This document shows, piece after piece, positions 6,048 to 13,406 of a stretch of DNA of 19,460 bases; positions within the stretch are counted from its first letter, which is position 1, and every line of letters starts with the position of its first letter. The stretch is taken from the NCBI GenBank assembly GCA_015068335.1, contig SVKT01000016.1:1-19460 (forward strand), in the 5' to 3' direction. The translations under genes and the position numbers were made by a program. Below the pieces are notes generated by a model, which worked only from the letters and a program-made list of their open reading frames with translations, did no database searches and was not told the origin of the DNA. Origin of the DNA: Oscillospiraceae bacterium. Its GTDB lineage: Bacteria; Bacillota; Clostridia; Oscillospirales; Oscillospiraceae.

Positions 6048-6551
6048 ATGAAATGTGAACATTGCGGCAAGAATGAGATTGCCTTTGTGTATCGGAGCAA
6101 CATCAACGGTCACGTGGAGGAGAAGCATCTGTGCGGCGAATGTGCCGAAAAACTTGGGTACAGCAAGCGTCTGGAAGCCGGCAGCCGGCGGATGATGCGC
6201 AGCCTGTTTTCCGGCAGCCTGTTTGGCGACCCCTTCGCGGACGACTTCTTCGCCCCTGTGGCCGGCGCCGCGGCGCGCCGGAGATGGCTGCTGGAAGATC
6301 CCTTTGAGGACTTCTTCCGGGAGATGCCTGTCTTGCAGGCGGCGGAAACCACCGCAGAGCGGAATGTGGAGCAGGAGGAACTGCTGGAACAGGCGGAGCG
6401 GGAACGCTTCTCCCGTATGTGCCGGCTCAACGCCCTGCGGATCGAACAGAAAAAGGCTGTCCGGGAGGAAAACTTTGAGCGGGCGGCGGAACTGCGGGAT
6501 GAGATCAGAGCATTGGAATCGGAAGACCGCGGAGACAAAGAGAGTGCGTGA
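6048..6551 (+). CDS. mcsA: McsA-like zinc-finger/UVR-motif protein
   Basis: A 167-residue protein. It begins with a CxxC...CxxC zinc finger (Cys3, Cys6, Cys29, Cys32), has a middle region with two similar acidic-aromatic patches (GDPFADDFF, 60-68, and EDPFEDFF, 83-90), and ends with a UVR motif (about 125-157; KAVREENFERAAELRDEIRAL). B. subtilis McsA, as I recall it, has a second CxxC pair set in the middle that is absent here. McsA activates the arginine kinase McsB and helps modulate CtsR and ClpC; with no mcsB in this operon its role would have to be direct, for example as a ClpC adaptor or CtsR modulator. The ATG at 6048 has AGGAGG nine bases upstream; the TTG two codons earlier is not favoured. 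It sits 27 bases after ctsR and 24 before clpC. Confidence 0.85.
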   Translation: MKCEHCGKNEIAFVYRSNINGHVEEKHLCGECAEKLGYSKRLEAGSRRMMRSLFSGSLFGDPFADDFFAPVAGAAARRRWLLEDPFEDFFREMPVLQAAETTAERNVEQEELLEQAERERFSRMCRLNALRIEQKKAVREENFERAAELRDEIRALESEDRGDKESA

Positions 6552-6575
6552 CTTTCCGGGAAAGGAAGGAAAACT

Positions 6576-9023
6576 ATGAATGAAAACAAGTTTACGCCGG
6601 GCGCCGAGGAGGCGCTGCGGCTTGCGCAGGAGGCGGCAGGAGAACTGGGCCACGGCTATGTGGGCACGGAACATCTGTTGCTGGGCCTGCTGCGGGAGGA
6701 GGACGGCCTTGCCCATACCGTGCTGTTGGAGGCAGGCCTGACCGACGACATCGTCGTAGCCATTATGAAAAAGAGCGTGGGCGCGGGCCTGCCCGGCGGC
6801 AACCCTGCCCAGGGGCTCACGCCCCGCGCCAGACGCGCGGTGGAACTGGCGGTGGAGGACGCCGTCCGGGGCGGCTACGCCAATGTGGGCACGGAGCATC
6901 TGCTGGCCGGCGTGCTTCGGGAGGGGAACAATATGGCGGTCCGCATCCTGCGGACGGCGGGCGTGGACGGCAAGCAGTTGTATACCGCGCTGATGCAGAA
7001 ACTCAATGACATCCCCAGAGCCAAGCCCGGCAAGAACGCTGCCCCGGCGAAAGAAGAGACCGGCGGCAAAACCAAGACGCTGCGGGAATTTACCAGAGAC
7101 CTGACTGCCGACGCCAGAGCGGGACGGCTGGATCCCGTCATCGGGCGGGATCCGGAGATCCAGAGGGTCATCCAGATCCTGTCCCGCCGCACCAAGAACA
7201 ACCCCTGCCTCATCGGCGAGCCCGGCGTGGGCAAGACGGCCATTGCGGAGGGGCTTGCGCGGAAGATCGCCCTGGGCGATGTGCCGGATGAACTGCTGGA
7301 CAAGAAGATCCTGTCCCTGGATCTCTCCGGTATGGTGGCCGGCACCAAATACCGCGGCGAATTTGAGGAACGGATCAAAAAGGCGCTGGAAGAAGTCAAA
7401 AAGGCCGGCGACATCATCCTGTTCATCGACGAACTGCACACCATCGTGGGCGCCGGCAGCGCCGAGGGCGCGGTGGACGCCGCCAATATCATCAAGCCGG
7501 CGCTGGGCCGCGGAGAGATCCGCGTGGTGGGAGCCACAACGTTGAATGAGTACCGCAAGCACATCGAAAAGGACGCCGCCCTGGAACGCCGTTTCCAGCC
7601 GGTACAGGTGGGCGAGCCTGCGCCGGAGTCCGCGTTGGAGATCCTGCGTGGGCTGCGGGAGCGGTATGAAAAGCACCATAAACTCCAAATCACCGATGAG
7701 GCGTTGGAGGCGGCGGTGAGCCTGTCCGTCCGCTATATCCACGACCGCTTCCTGCCTGACAAGGCAATTGACTTGATGGATGAAGCAGCCTCCCGCGTCC
7801 GTATGGAGGAGGATGAGATCACCCCGGAACTGAAAAGTCTGGAAGAGAAGATCGCGGCGCTGAGCAAAGACAAGACCGCCGCCATCGAAAATCAGGACTA
7901 CGAAACCGCCGCCCAGTTACGGGACATCGAGCAGAACTACCGGGAACAGATGGAGATCGAGCGCAGCCGCCGCCGCAAGGGCGGCAGCCACCGCCCGGTC
8001 AATGCCGAGGACATCGCCGCAGTGGTGGCGGGCTGGACGGGCATCCCCGTCACCCGACTCACGGAGGACGAGGGCACCCGGCTACTGCGGATGGAGGATA
8101 CCCTTCACCAGCGGGTGGTGGGGCAGGAGGAGGCCGTCCGCGCCGTGGCCCGCGCCATCCGCCGGGGCCGCGTGGGCCTGAAAGACCCCAAGCGTCCCAT
8201 CGGCAGTTTCCTGTTCCTGGGTCCCACCGGCGTGGGTAAGACGGAACTTTGCAAGGCGCTGGCGGAGGCGATGTTCGGGGATGAGTCCGCGATGATCCGC
8301 ATCGATATGTCCGAGTATATGGAGCGCCATACCGTGTCCCGGCTGATCGGTTCGCCCCCGGGCTATGTGGGCCACGAGGAGGGTGGTCAACTGACGGAAA
8401 AGGTGCGGCGCAAGCCCTACTCCGTGGTGCTGTTCGACGAGATCGAAAAGGCCCACGAGGATGTGTGGAACGTGCTGCTGCAACTGCTGGATGACGGCCG
8501 CATCACAGACGCACAGGGCCGCACCGTGGACTTTAAGAATACGGTCATCGTGATGACCAGCAACATCGGCGCAAAGAACCTGACTGCGGCAGGCGTCCGG
8601 CTGGGTTTCTCTGCGGAGGAGCACGCCGAAGCGGATGCGGAGAAGCAGTTCGAACAGGCGAAGGAAACGGTCATAACGGAACTGCGGCAGACCTTCCGTC
8701 CGGAGTTTTTGAACCGCATTGACGATACCATCGTGTTCCGTGCCCTGACCCGGGAGGACATCTGTGAGGTGGCGCGCCGGATGCTGCGTCAGGTGAGCGA
8801 GCGGATGGAAGCCAGAGGCATCCGGCTGGATGCCGGCGAGGACGCCGTGGCGGAACTGGCCAGAGTGGGCTTCGATCCCAAGTATGGCGCGCGCCCGCTG
8901 CGCCGCGCCATCCAGAGCCGGGTGGAGGACGCCGTGGCGGAGAAACTGCTGGACGGCACGCTGCACCCCGGCGACACCGCGCTCCTGACCGTGGAGGGCG
9001 ACCGGTTGCAGGTCAGCAAGTGA
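6576..9023 (+). CDS. clpC: ATP-dependent Clp protease ATP-binding subunit ClpC
   Basis: An 815-residue class I Clp/Hsp100 unfoldase (B. subtilis ClpC about 810). Domain order: Clp N-terminal double repeat (1-145); AAA+ D1 with Walker A GEPGVGKT (214-221), Walker B ILFIDE (281-286) and LERRF arginine finger (336-340); a short coiled-coil middle domain with a UVR motif (about 418-465; NQDYETAAQLRD), which distinguishes ClpC from ClpB; AAA+ D2 with Walker A GPTGVGKT (549-556), Walker B VVLFDE (617-622) and arginine finger region FLNRID; and a ClpP-docking loop with LGF (676-678). All ATPase motifs are intact. It unfolds substrates, including probably CtsR, and feeds them to ClpP (not encoded here). 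ATG at 6576 follows GGAAGGA. Last gene of the CtsR operon. Confidence 0.97.
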   Translation: MNENKFTPGAEEALRLAQEAAGELGHGYVGTEHLLLGLLREEDGLAHTVLLEAGLTDDIVVAIMKKSVGAGLPGGNPAQGLTPRARRAVELAVEDAVRGGYANVGTEHLLAGVLREGNNMAVRILRTAGVDGKQLYTALMQKLNDIPRAKPGKNAAPAKEETGGKTKTLREFTRDLTADARAGRLDPVIGRDPEIQRVIQILSRRTKNNPCLIGEPGVGKTAIAEGLARKIALGDVPDELLDKKILSLDLSGMVAGTKYRGEFEERIKKALEEVKKAGDIILFIDELHTIVGAGSAEGAVDAANIIKPALGRGEIRVVGATTLNEYRKHIEKDAALERRFQPVQVGEPAPESALEILRGLRERYEKHHKLQITDEALEAAVSLSVRYIHDRFLPDKAIDLMDEAASRVRMEEDEITPELKSLEEKIAALSKDKTAAIENQDYETAAQLRDIEQNYREQMEIERSRRRKGGSHRPVNAEDIAAVVAGWTGIPVTRLTEDEGTRLLRMEDTLHQRVVGQEEAVRAVARAIRRGRVGLKDPKRPIGSFLFLGPTGVGKTELCKALAEAMFGDESAMIRIDMSEYMERHTVSRLIGSPPGYVGHEEGGQLTEKVRRKPYSVVLFDEIEKAHEDVWNVLLQLLDDGRITDAQGRTVDFKNTVIVMTSNIGAKNLTAAGVRLGFSAEEHAEADAEKQFEQAKETVITELRQTFRPEFLNRIDDTIVFRALTREDICEVARRMLRQVSERMEARGIRLDAGEDAVAELARVGFDPKYGARPLRRAIQSRVEDAVAEKLLDGTLHPGDTALLTVEGDRLQVSK

Positions 9024-9031
9024 GCATAGGG

Positions 9032-9063
9032 GCGGGAGACGGAAATTGCCGCCTCCCGCTTTC
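9032..9063 (+). terminator. Probable terminator of the ctsR-clpC operon
   Basis: Stem 9032-9038 with 9053-9059 (7 bp), extended by three pairs after one mismatch, then a short interrupted T-run. Weaker T-tract than the other terminators in the window. Confidence 0.65.
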
Positions 9064-9073
9064 TCCGCGATGC

Positions 9074-9102
9074 TTGATTTGTTCACATTTGTCCTGTATG
9101 AT
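9074..9102 (+). promoter_or_regulatory. Sigma-A promoter of the 608-residue membrane protein gene
   Basis: TTGATT (9074-9079), 17 bases, TATGAT (9097-9102); the ATG follows about 32 bases later with GAAGGGAG in between. Confidence 0.8.
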
Positions 9103-9134
9103 GGGAATAACGACCAAAGAAGGGAGTAAAGCAT

Positions 9135-10961
9135 ATGCCCTTTACCTTTCATTTCGGCGGCTTCGACCCCGACGCATTTCAACAGGGGGAGGAGGGCGGA
9201 CAAACGCCGCCCGTCCGCAGACCCCGCAAGCCCCGCAAAGCCATTGGAAACGCCTTTACCCGCACGCTGATCAATCTGGCTATCACGCTGGTGTTCGGTC
9301 TGGTGTACTTTTACGTCCAACTGCCGGCCCTGAACTTCCGCGATGAGGACCTCTACATTTTCGTCTTTCTGCTCTGCGCAGTCTATTGCGGCTGCGCCGT
9401 GGTGACCTCCGGCTTTCAGGGCACGGATCTGAAAGGGTATGTGGGCTTTGTCAAGAAGCAGTGTGCCATTCCGTTTTTCTCCGTGATCGCGCTGATCGCG
9501 GTCATCGCCGTGGGCGCCCTTGCCTCCTGGGTGGTGCTGCGGGCGCCGGCTTACAGTGCGCTGCTGCCCATCGAGCCCGGTGATTTCACCGCCGAGGTGG
9601 AGGAGATCCGTTACGACCAGATCCCTATGCTGGACAGCGCTTCCGCCGCCCAGTTGGGCAGCCGTAAACTGGGCGAACTGGCAGATATGGTGTCCCAGTT
9701 TGAGATCCTGTCCTCCTATACCCAGATCAACTATCAGGGCCGCCCGGTCCGGGTCACCTCCCTGCGCTACGGTGATCTGATCAAATGGCTCACCAACCGC
9801 TCCGATGGCCTGCCCGCCTATATCATCATCGATATGGTGACCCAGGAAGCGGAAGTGGTGCGCCTGGAAGAGGGGATGAAATACACCCCCGCCGAACACT
9901 TCGGACGCAATCTGTACCGCCACCTGCGTTTCCGCTATCCCACGATGATGTTTGATGAGCCGGTTTTTGAGATCGACGAGGAGGGCACGCCCTACTGGGT
10001 CTGCTCCCGCATCGTCAAGACCATCGGCCTGTTCGGCGGCACGGACATCAGCGGCGCCGTTCTGGTGAACGCCATCACCGGCGAGAGCGAATATTACGAG
10101 GAAGTTCCCACCTGGGTGGACCGTGTCTACTCCTCCGACATCGTGATGGAGCAGTACGATTATTACGGCCTGTACCACAACGGCTTCCTCAACTCTGTGT
10201 TCGGTCAGCGGGATGTTACCCTGACCACCGACGGCTGGAACTATATCGCCATCGACGACGATGTGTATATGTACACCGGCGTTACCTCCGTGACCTCCGA
10301 CCAGTCCAACATCGGCTTCATCCTGACCAACCAGCGCACCAAGGAGACCCGGTTCTATCCCTGCGCCGGCGCCACGGAGGAGTCCGCACAGGCCTCGGCG
10401 GAGAGCCAGGTGCAGCAGATGCGCTACACCGCAACCTTCCCGCTGCTGCTGAATATTGCCGACCAGCCCACCTATTTTATGTCCCTGAAAGGCGCGGACG
10501 GTCTGGTGAAGATGTATGCTATGGTCAACGTGCAGCAGTATCAGATCGTGGAGACCGGCGGTACGCTGGCGGAGTGCGAGGCCAACTACCGCAAAGAACT
10601 GGCCCACGCCGGTCTGATTGGGGACGGAGAGGCGGGGATCGACACGCCGGCACTGGATCTTGGCCCCGCGGAGTTTGCGATCACCGAGATCCGCACGCTG
10701 AACATTGACGGCGACACCCACTATTTCTTCTGCTCCGGACAGGATGCCGATACGGGCAAGCAGGTCTGGTTCCAACTCAATGCCGCGGAAGACCCCCGCG
10801 TGGCGTTTTTGGAAGTGGGCGATGCTGTGATGCTGGTCTATGACCGGCAGCAGGTGCCGCTGGAACTTCTGGACGGCGGCAAGAACGTTCTCGTGCAGAT
10901 CTACCGGGCGCAGTATGCCTACGGCGGCGCCGGGGAAGGCTCTATGCTGCTGGATCGGTAA
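9135..10961 (+). CDS. Large membrane-anchored protein of unknown function
   Basis: A 608-residue protein that I do not assign to a characterised family. Residues 1-41 are cytoplasmic, with a Phe/Gly-rich start (FTFHFGGFDPDAF) and a basic stretch (VRRPRKPRK). Three hydrophobic helices follow at about 45-66, 73-93 and 111-136. The remaining roughly 470 residues are soluble and, by the positive-inside rule, extracytoplasmic. This part resembles conserved hypothetical proteins of clostridia: a segment rich in beta strands (150-260), a PepSY-like stretch around PYWVCSRIVKTIGLFGG (286-302) followed by VLVNAITGESEYY, then YDYYGLYHNG and a repeat-like strand region up to 470, and a possibly separate small beta domain at 515-575. 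ATG at 9135 has GAAGGGAGT nine bases upstream. Monocistronic, with a good promoter and terminator, which suggests steady expression. PepSY similarity is tentative. Confidence 0.85.
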   Translation: MPFTFHFGGFDPDAFQQGEEGGQTPPVRRPRKPRKAIGNAFTRTLINLAITLVFGLVYFYVQLPALNFRDEDLYIFVFLLCAVYCGCAVVTSGFQGTDLKGYVGFVKKQCAIPFFSVIALIAVIAVGALASWVVLRAPAYSALLPIEPGDFTAEVEEIRYDQIPMLDSASAAQLGSRKLGELADMVSQFEILSSYTQINYQGRPVRVTSLRYGDLIKWLTNRSDGLPAYIIIDMVTQEAEVVRLEEGMKYTPAEHFGRNLYRHLRFRYPTMMFDEPVFEIDEEGTPYWVCSRIVKTIGLFGGTDISGAVLVNAITGESEYYEEVPTWVDRVYSSDIVMEQYDYYGLYHNGFLNSVFGQRDVTLTTDGWNYIAIDDDVYMYTGVTSVTSDQSNIGFILTNQRTKETRFYPCAGATEESAQASAESQVQQMRYTATFPLLLNIADQPTYFMSLKGADGLVKMYAMVNVQQYQIVETGGTLAECEANYRKELAHAGLIGDGEAGIDTPALDLGPAEFAITEIRTLNIDGDTHYFFCSGQDADTGKQVWFQLNAAEDPRVAFLEVGDAVMLVYDRQQVPLELLDGGKNVLVQIYRAQYAYGGAGEGSMLLDR

Positions 10962-10984
10962 GCCGCAAAACAAAACTGTACAGG

Positions 10985-11015
10985 AAAAGAACTGCCCAAC
11001 CGGGCAGTTCTTTTT
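10985..11015 (+). terminator. Rho-independent terminator
   Basis: A 13-bp perfect stem (10985-10997 with 11002-11014, loop AACC) ending in a T-run, 24 bases after the stop codon of the membrane protein gene. Confidence 0.92.
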
Positions 11016-11027
11016 CGCTTTACTGCG

Positions 11028-11056
11028 TTGACAACCGAATTGGGGAAGTTTATACT
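11028..11056 (+). promoter_or_regulatory. Sigma-A promoter of the aminotransferase gene
   Basis: TTGACA (11028-11033), 17 bases, TATACT (11051-11056). Near-consensus; it begins only 13 bases after the preceding terminator. Confidence 0.9.
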
Positions 11057-11087
11057 TGAATGCATACAGAAAAGGAGCGTGACCGCT

Positions 11088-12224
11088 ATGAAACTGACGT
11101 TGAATGAAGCCGTTTTGGATATCCAGATCACCGGTATCCGCCAGTTTACCGCTCTGGTGCGTGGTACCCCCGGTGCTATGGGCCTGACCATCGGTGAGCC
11201 TGACCAGAACACCCCGGATGTAGTCAAGGAAGCCGCCAAGGCCGCGCTGGATGCCAACGATACCCACTATCCTCCCGGCAATGGCTATGACTATACGCTC
11301 AAAGCGATCTCCGACTTCGAGGTGGAGCATCACGGCCTGCACTATGCGCCTGACGAGATCGTTCTGACCGTGGGCGCCACCGAGGCGCTGTACGCCAGCC
11401 TCTCCACCATCCTCAACCCCGGCGACGAGGTCATCATCCCCACCCCGGCCTTTGGTCTGTACGAGTCCATTACCAAACTGCTGCGGGGCGTGCCGGTCAG
11501 CCTGCCTACGGAGAAGAATCGCTACCAGATCGAGCCCGAGGCGCTGAAAGCGGCCCTTACCGACAAGACCAAGGCCATCATCCTCACCTCGCCCAACAAC
11601 CCCACCGGCTGCATCTACACCAGAGAAACGCTGGAAGCCATCCACACCATCCTGAAAGACCTGCCCATCTTCGTGATCTGTGACGATGTGTATCGGGAAC
11701 TGGTCTACGGCGGGGAGTACCACAGTTTCTCCGAGTATCAGGATATGCGGGATCGTATCATCGTCATTCAGGCATTCTCCAAGCCCTATGCGATGACCGG
11801 CTGGCGTCTGGGCTACTGTATGGCGGACGCCCCCATCCGTGACCGCATCCAGATCTTCCACCAGCATATGGTGGTTTCCGCCCCCTCTTTCGTGCAGCCT
11901 GGCTGCGTGGCGGCGCTGAAATGGGATACCTCCGGTGTGCGGGAACTGTTCCGCAAGCGGCGCAACTATGTGTACCGCCGCCTGACGGATATGGGGCTGG
12001 ACGTGCAGGAACCGGAAGGTGCCTTCTATATGTTCATCAACATCGAAAAGTATGGTATGAGATCCGAGGATTTCTGCAAGAAGATGCTGCAAGAGGGCCT
12101 CATCGGTCTGATCCCCGGCGCCTATTTCGGCACGGAGGGCTATATGAGATTGTCCTACTGCTATTCCGACGAGGATTTGAAGGAAGGTCTCGACCGCATC
12201 GAGAAATTCCTCAAAACGCTGTAA
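11088..12224 (+). CDS. Class I/II PLP-dependent aminotransferase
   Basis: A 378-residue fold-type I aminotransferase. Visible PLP-site residues are NNPTG (170-174), CDDVY (198-202; Asp200 and Tyr202 contact PLP), Ser231-Lys232 in AFSKPYAMTGWRLGY (Lys232 forms the Schiff base, Arg240 the phosphate contact) and Arg354 in YMRLSY, the carboxylate-binding arginine of aspartate/aromatic-type enzymes. It belongs to the broad subgroup of B. subtilis PatA and AspB-like enzymes; substrate cannot be read from sequence. Being close to dapA-dapB allows a role as an aminotransferase for a diaminopimelate precursor, aspartate or aromatic amino acids, but there is a separate promoter and a terminator, so linkage is only positional. 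The ATG at 11088 has AAGGAGCG about 9 bases upstream; the in-frame TTG at 11028 is the -35 box itself and is rejected. Confidence 0.93.
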   Translation: MKLTLNEAVLDIQITGIRQFTALVRGTPGAMGLTIGEPDQNTPDVVKEAAKAALDANDTHYPPGNGYDYTLKAISDFEVEHHGLHYAPDEIVLTVGATEALYASLSTILNPGDEVIIPTPAFGLYESITKLLRGVPVSLPTEKNRYQIEPEALKAALTDKTKAIILTSPNNPTGCIYTRETLEAIHTILKDLPIFVICDDVYRELVYGGEYHSFSEYQDMRDRIIVIQAFSKPYAMTGWRLGYCMADAPIRDRIQIFHQHMVVSAPSFVQPGCVAALKWDTSGVRELFRKRRNYVYRRLTDMGLDVQEPEGAFYMFINIEKYGMRSEDFCKKMLQEGLIGLIPGAYFGTEGYMRLSYCYSDEDLKEGLDRIEKFLKTL

Positions 12225-12231
12225 AAAGAAT

Positions 12232-12262
12232 CGGCGCTGTGCAAAGCACAGCGCCGGTTTTT
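12232..12262. terminator. Terminator between aminotransferase and XRE regulator
   Basis: An 11-bp GC-rich stem (12232-12242 with 12246-12256, loop AAA) followed by a T-run on the plus strand. A-runs on the left side let it serve the convergent minus-strand gene too. Confidence 0.9.
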
Positions 12263-12941
12263 ATGATTTTGGAAACAGCAAGGCCGCAAGCCGGCCAGTG
12301 GCCCATAATCCAAATGTGACGGCCAAAAACGTGAGAATGACGAGGGGGATGTCATCGGAAAATGCGGATAAACCGGGGGAGACAACCAGATCGTGGATGA
12401 CTTCGTGAAAACCGCACAGAAGCATCAGTCCGAAGCACCAGAGCCTTGCGCCGGCTGATACGATCCGACGGCAGTTTGCGTGGGACGCGGTCGTGTGCAG
12501 ATGAACTCGCCAGCCTGTCATAAGAGTGAGAAGAAAAACCATCGCAAGCAGAAGAAAAATCATAGAGAATGTGTAAAGTGCGCGTATATAGAAAATGTTT
12601 GTCGCGGTGAAAATAATATCCGCTGCCAGCATCAGCATAACTGCGCAAATAGCCAAAGTCGGGAAGACGTCCCGGGCTGGCGATCGCGGAGGGGCCTGCT
12701 GCGGACAAGCCGGTTCCGGTTCCGCCTCGGAGGCAGGCGGATTATACGTTTTTTTCAGAAGATAGTCCGTGGTCACCTGAAACAGTTCACTGATGGCGAC
12801 AATATATTTCACATCCGGCACGGTTTTGTCCAGTTCCCACTTGCTGACGGCCTGCCGGCTCACGCTCAGCCGCTCTGCCAGTTCCTCCTGCGACAGGTTT
12901 GCCCCGGTTCGAAGGGTTTGCAGTTTTTCACCGAATGTCAT
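12261..12941 (-). CDS. XRE-family regulator fused to a membrane domain
   Basis: A 226-residue protein. Residues 1-65 are a Cro/C1-type helix-turn-helix (EKLQTLRTGANLSQEELAE, then SVSRQAVSKWELDKTVPDV, then LLKKTY). A Pro/Glu/Ala-rich linker (67-90) leads to four predicted membrane helices (about 93-112, 118-142, 163-183, 198-217). Such membrane-tethered XRE proteins are common in clostridia and may sense envelope conditions; target genes are unknown. Start choice: AGGAGG directly touches an upstream ATG (12945-12947) but is six bases from the ATG at 12939-12941, so the latter (MTFGEKL) is preferred. The longer open frame upstream is not credible. Next to it lies a 7-bp inverted repeat that could be an operator. 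Confidence 0.88.
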   Translation of the reverse strand: MTFGEKLQTLRTGANLSQEELAERLSVSRQAVSKWELDKTVPDVKYIVAISELFQVTTDYLLKKTYNPPASEAEPEPACPQQAPPRSPARDVFPTLAICAVMLMLAADIIFTATNIFYIRALYTFSMIFLLLAMVFLLTLMTGWRVHLHTTASHANCRRIVSAGARLWCFGLMLLCGFHEVIHDLVVSPGLSAFSDDIPLVILTFLAVTFGLWATGRLAALLFPKS

Positions 12942-12969
12942 AGGCATCCTCCTTGTCTGGGATGGATCC

Positions 12970-12978
12970 AGTATAGCA
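12970..12978 (-). promoter_or_regulatory. Extended -10 promoter of the XRE gene
   Basis: Minus strand TGC-TATACT (12978-12970), an extended -10 element about 30 bases before the ATG. No good -35 box (TGGATT at 17 bases). Confidence 0.55.
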
Positions 12979-13018
12979 GTCCGGCGGGGGAAAATCCACC
13001 ACCCGGGGATGTCAATTT

Positions 13019-13037
13019 CCGCAACGGTTGGTTGCGG
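13019..13037. repeat. Inverted repeat upstream of the XRE gene
   Basis: CCGCAAC (13019-13025) and GTTGCGG (13031-13037) are perfect inverted copies around a 5-base loop. It lies about 75 bases upstream of the XRE start and has no T-tract, so a protein-binding site is more likely than a terminator. Confidence 0.5.
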
Positions 13038-13111
13038 CGTGCCGACCGGGGAAAAAACAAAGAAGCGGCGGCAGTGCGCTGTAAAATACGGCATTTTTTT
13101 GAAAGTTTCTA

Positions 13112-13140
13112 TTGAAACCGGCGGGGGATAATGGTATGAT
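13112..13140 (+). promoter_or_regulatory. Sigma-A promoter of the lysine-riboswitch dapAB operon
   Basis: TTGAAA (13112-13117), 17 bases, TATGAT (13135-13140). Transcription would start just before the riboswitch. Confidence 0.88.
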
Positions 13141-13150
13141 AACCAAAAAT

Positions 13151-13310
13151 GAGATAGAGGCGCGGATGCGATGGACCCATAGGAGCCGGCGGGCGAAGAG
13201 TGTGGGTGAGGCAAGTCCGCCGAACTTTTCATCCGGGCGCGGGTGAGAGGTGGGTTCGCGGGAAATACCCGCGGAACTGTCTGCGGGAAACCGCAGGTGC
13301 GCTATCCGCT
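13151..13310 (+). promoter_or_regulatory. Lysine riboswitch (L box)
   Basis: The leader begins with GAGATAGAGGCGCGG, near-identical to the conserved 5' core of L boxes, and contains the conserved CGCCGAAC (13218-13225). Five helices around a junction can be traced: P1 13153-13157 with 13302-13306; P2, including ACCCAT (13175-13180) with GTGGGT; P3 13225-13232 with 13243-13250; P4 13257-13262 with 13268-13273 (perfect, loop AAATA); P5 13281-13286 with 13291-13296 (perfect, GAAA tetraloop). Lysine binding stabilises P1; here the P1 3' strand and next bases (13302-13308) can otherwise pair, with one bulge, with the terminator's left arm (13346-13351). So excess lysine should favour termination before dapA. 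Confidence 0.94.
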
Positions 13311-13343
13311 TGCAGATACACCACGCTTTGCGTGAAGTTGCCT

Positions 13344-13380
13344 GTCGGTAGGAGCGTGCCTCTACCGACTTTTTATTTTA
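13344..13380 (+). terminator. Riboswitch-controlled attenuator
   Basis: GTCGGTAG (13344-13351) pairs with CTACCGAC (13362-13369), followed by TTTTTATTTT. It ends 27 bases before the dapA start and is the expression platform of the lysine riboswitch. Confidence 0.92.
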
Positions 13381-13406
13381 CAGAAAAAGTATGGAGGGCA
13401 CAGAGT

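Noticed and set aside
5562..7742. Long minus-strand open frame antisense to ctsR, mcsA and clpC
   Set aside because: Same cause: shadow of strongly coding genes on the plus strand, no family features.
8082..12092. A very long minus-strand open frame (over 1300 codons) antisense to clpC, the membrane protein and the aminotransferase
   Set aside because: It mirrors well-identified genes across two terminators and three promoters, is low-complexity in translation (His/Gln/Gly-rich) and has no ribosome site; it is a product of GC-biased third positions.
12942..13232. N-terminal extension of the XRE protein
   Set aside because: No coding character; includes the extended -10 element and overlaps the dap promoter region.
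13200..13406. Upstream in-frame extension of dapA
   Set aside because: This stretch is the lysine riboswitch and attenuator; the structure explains it fully.
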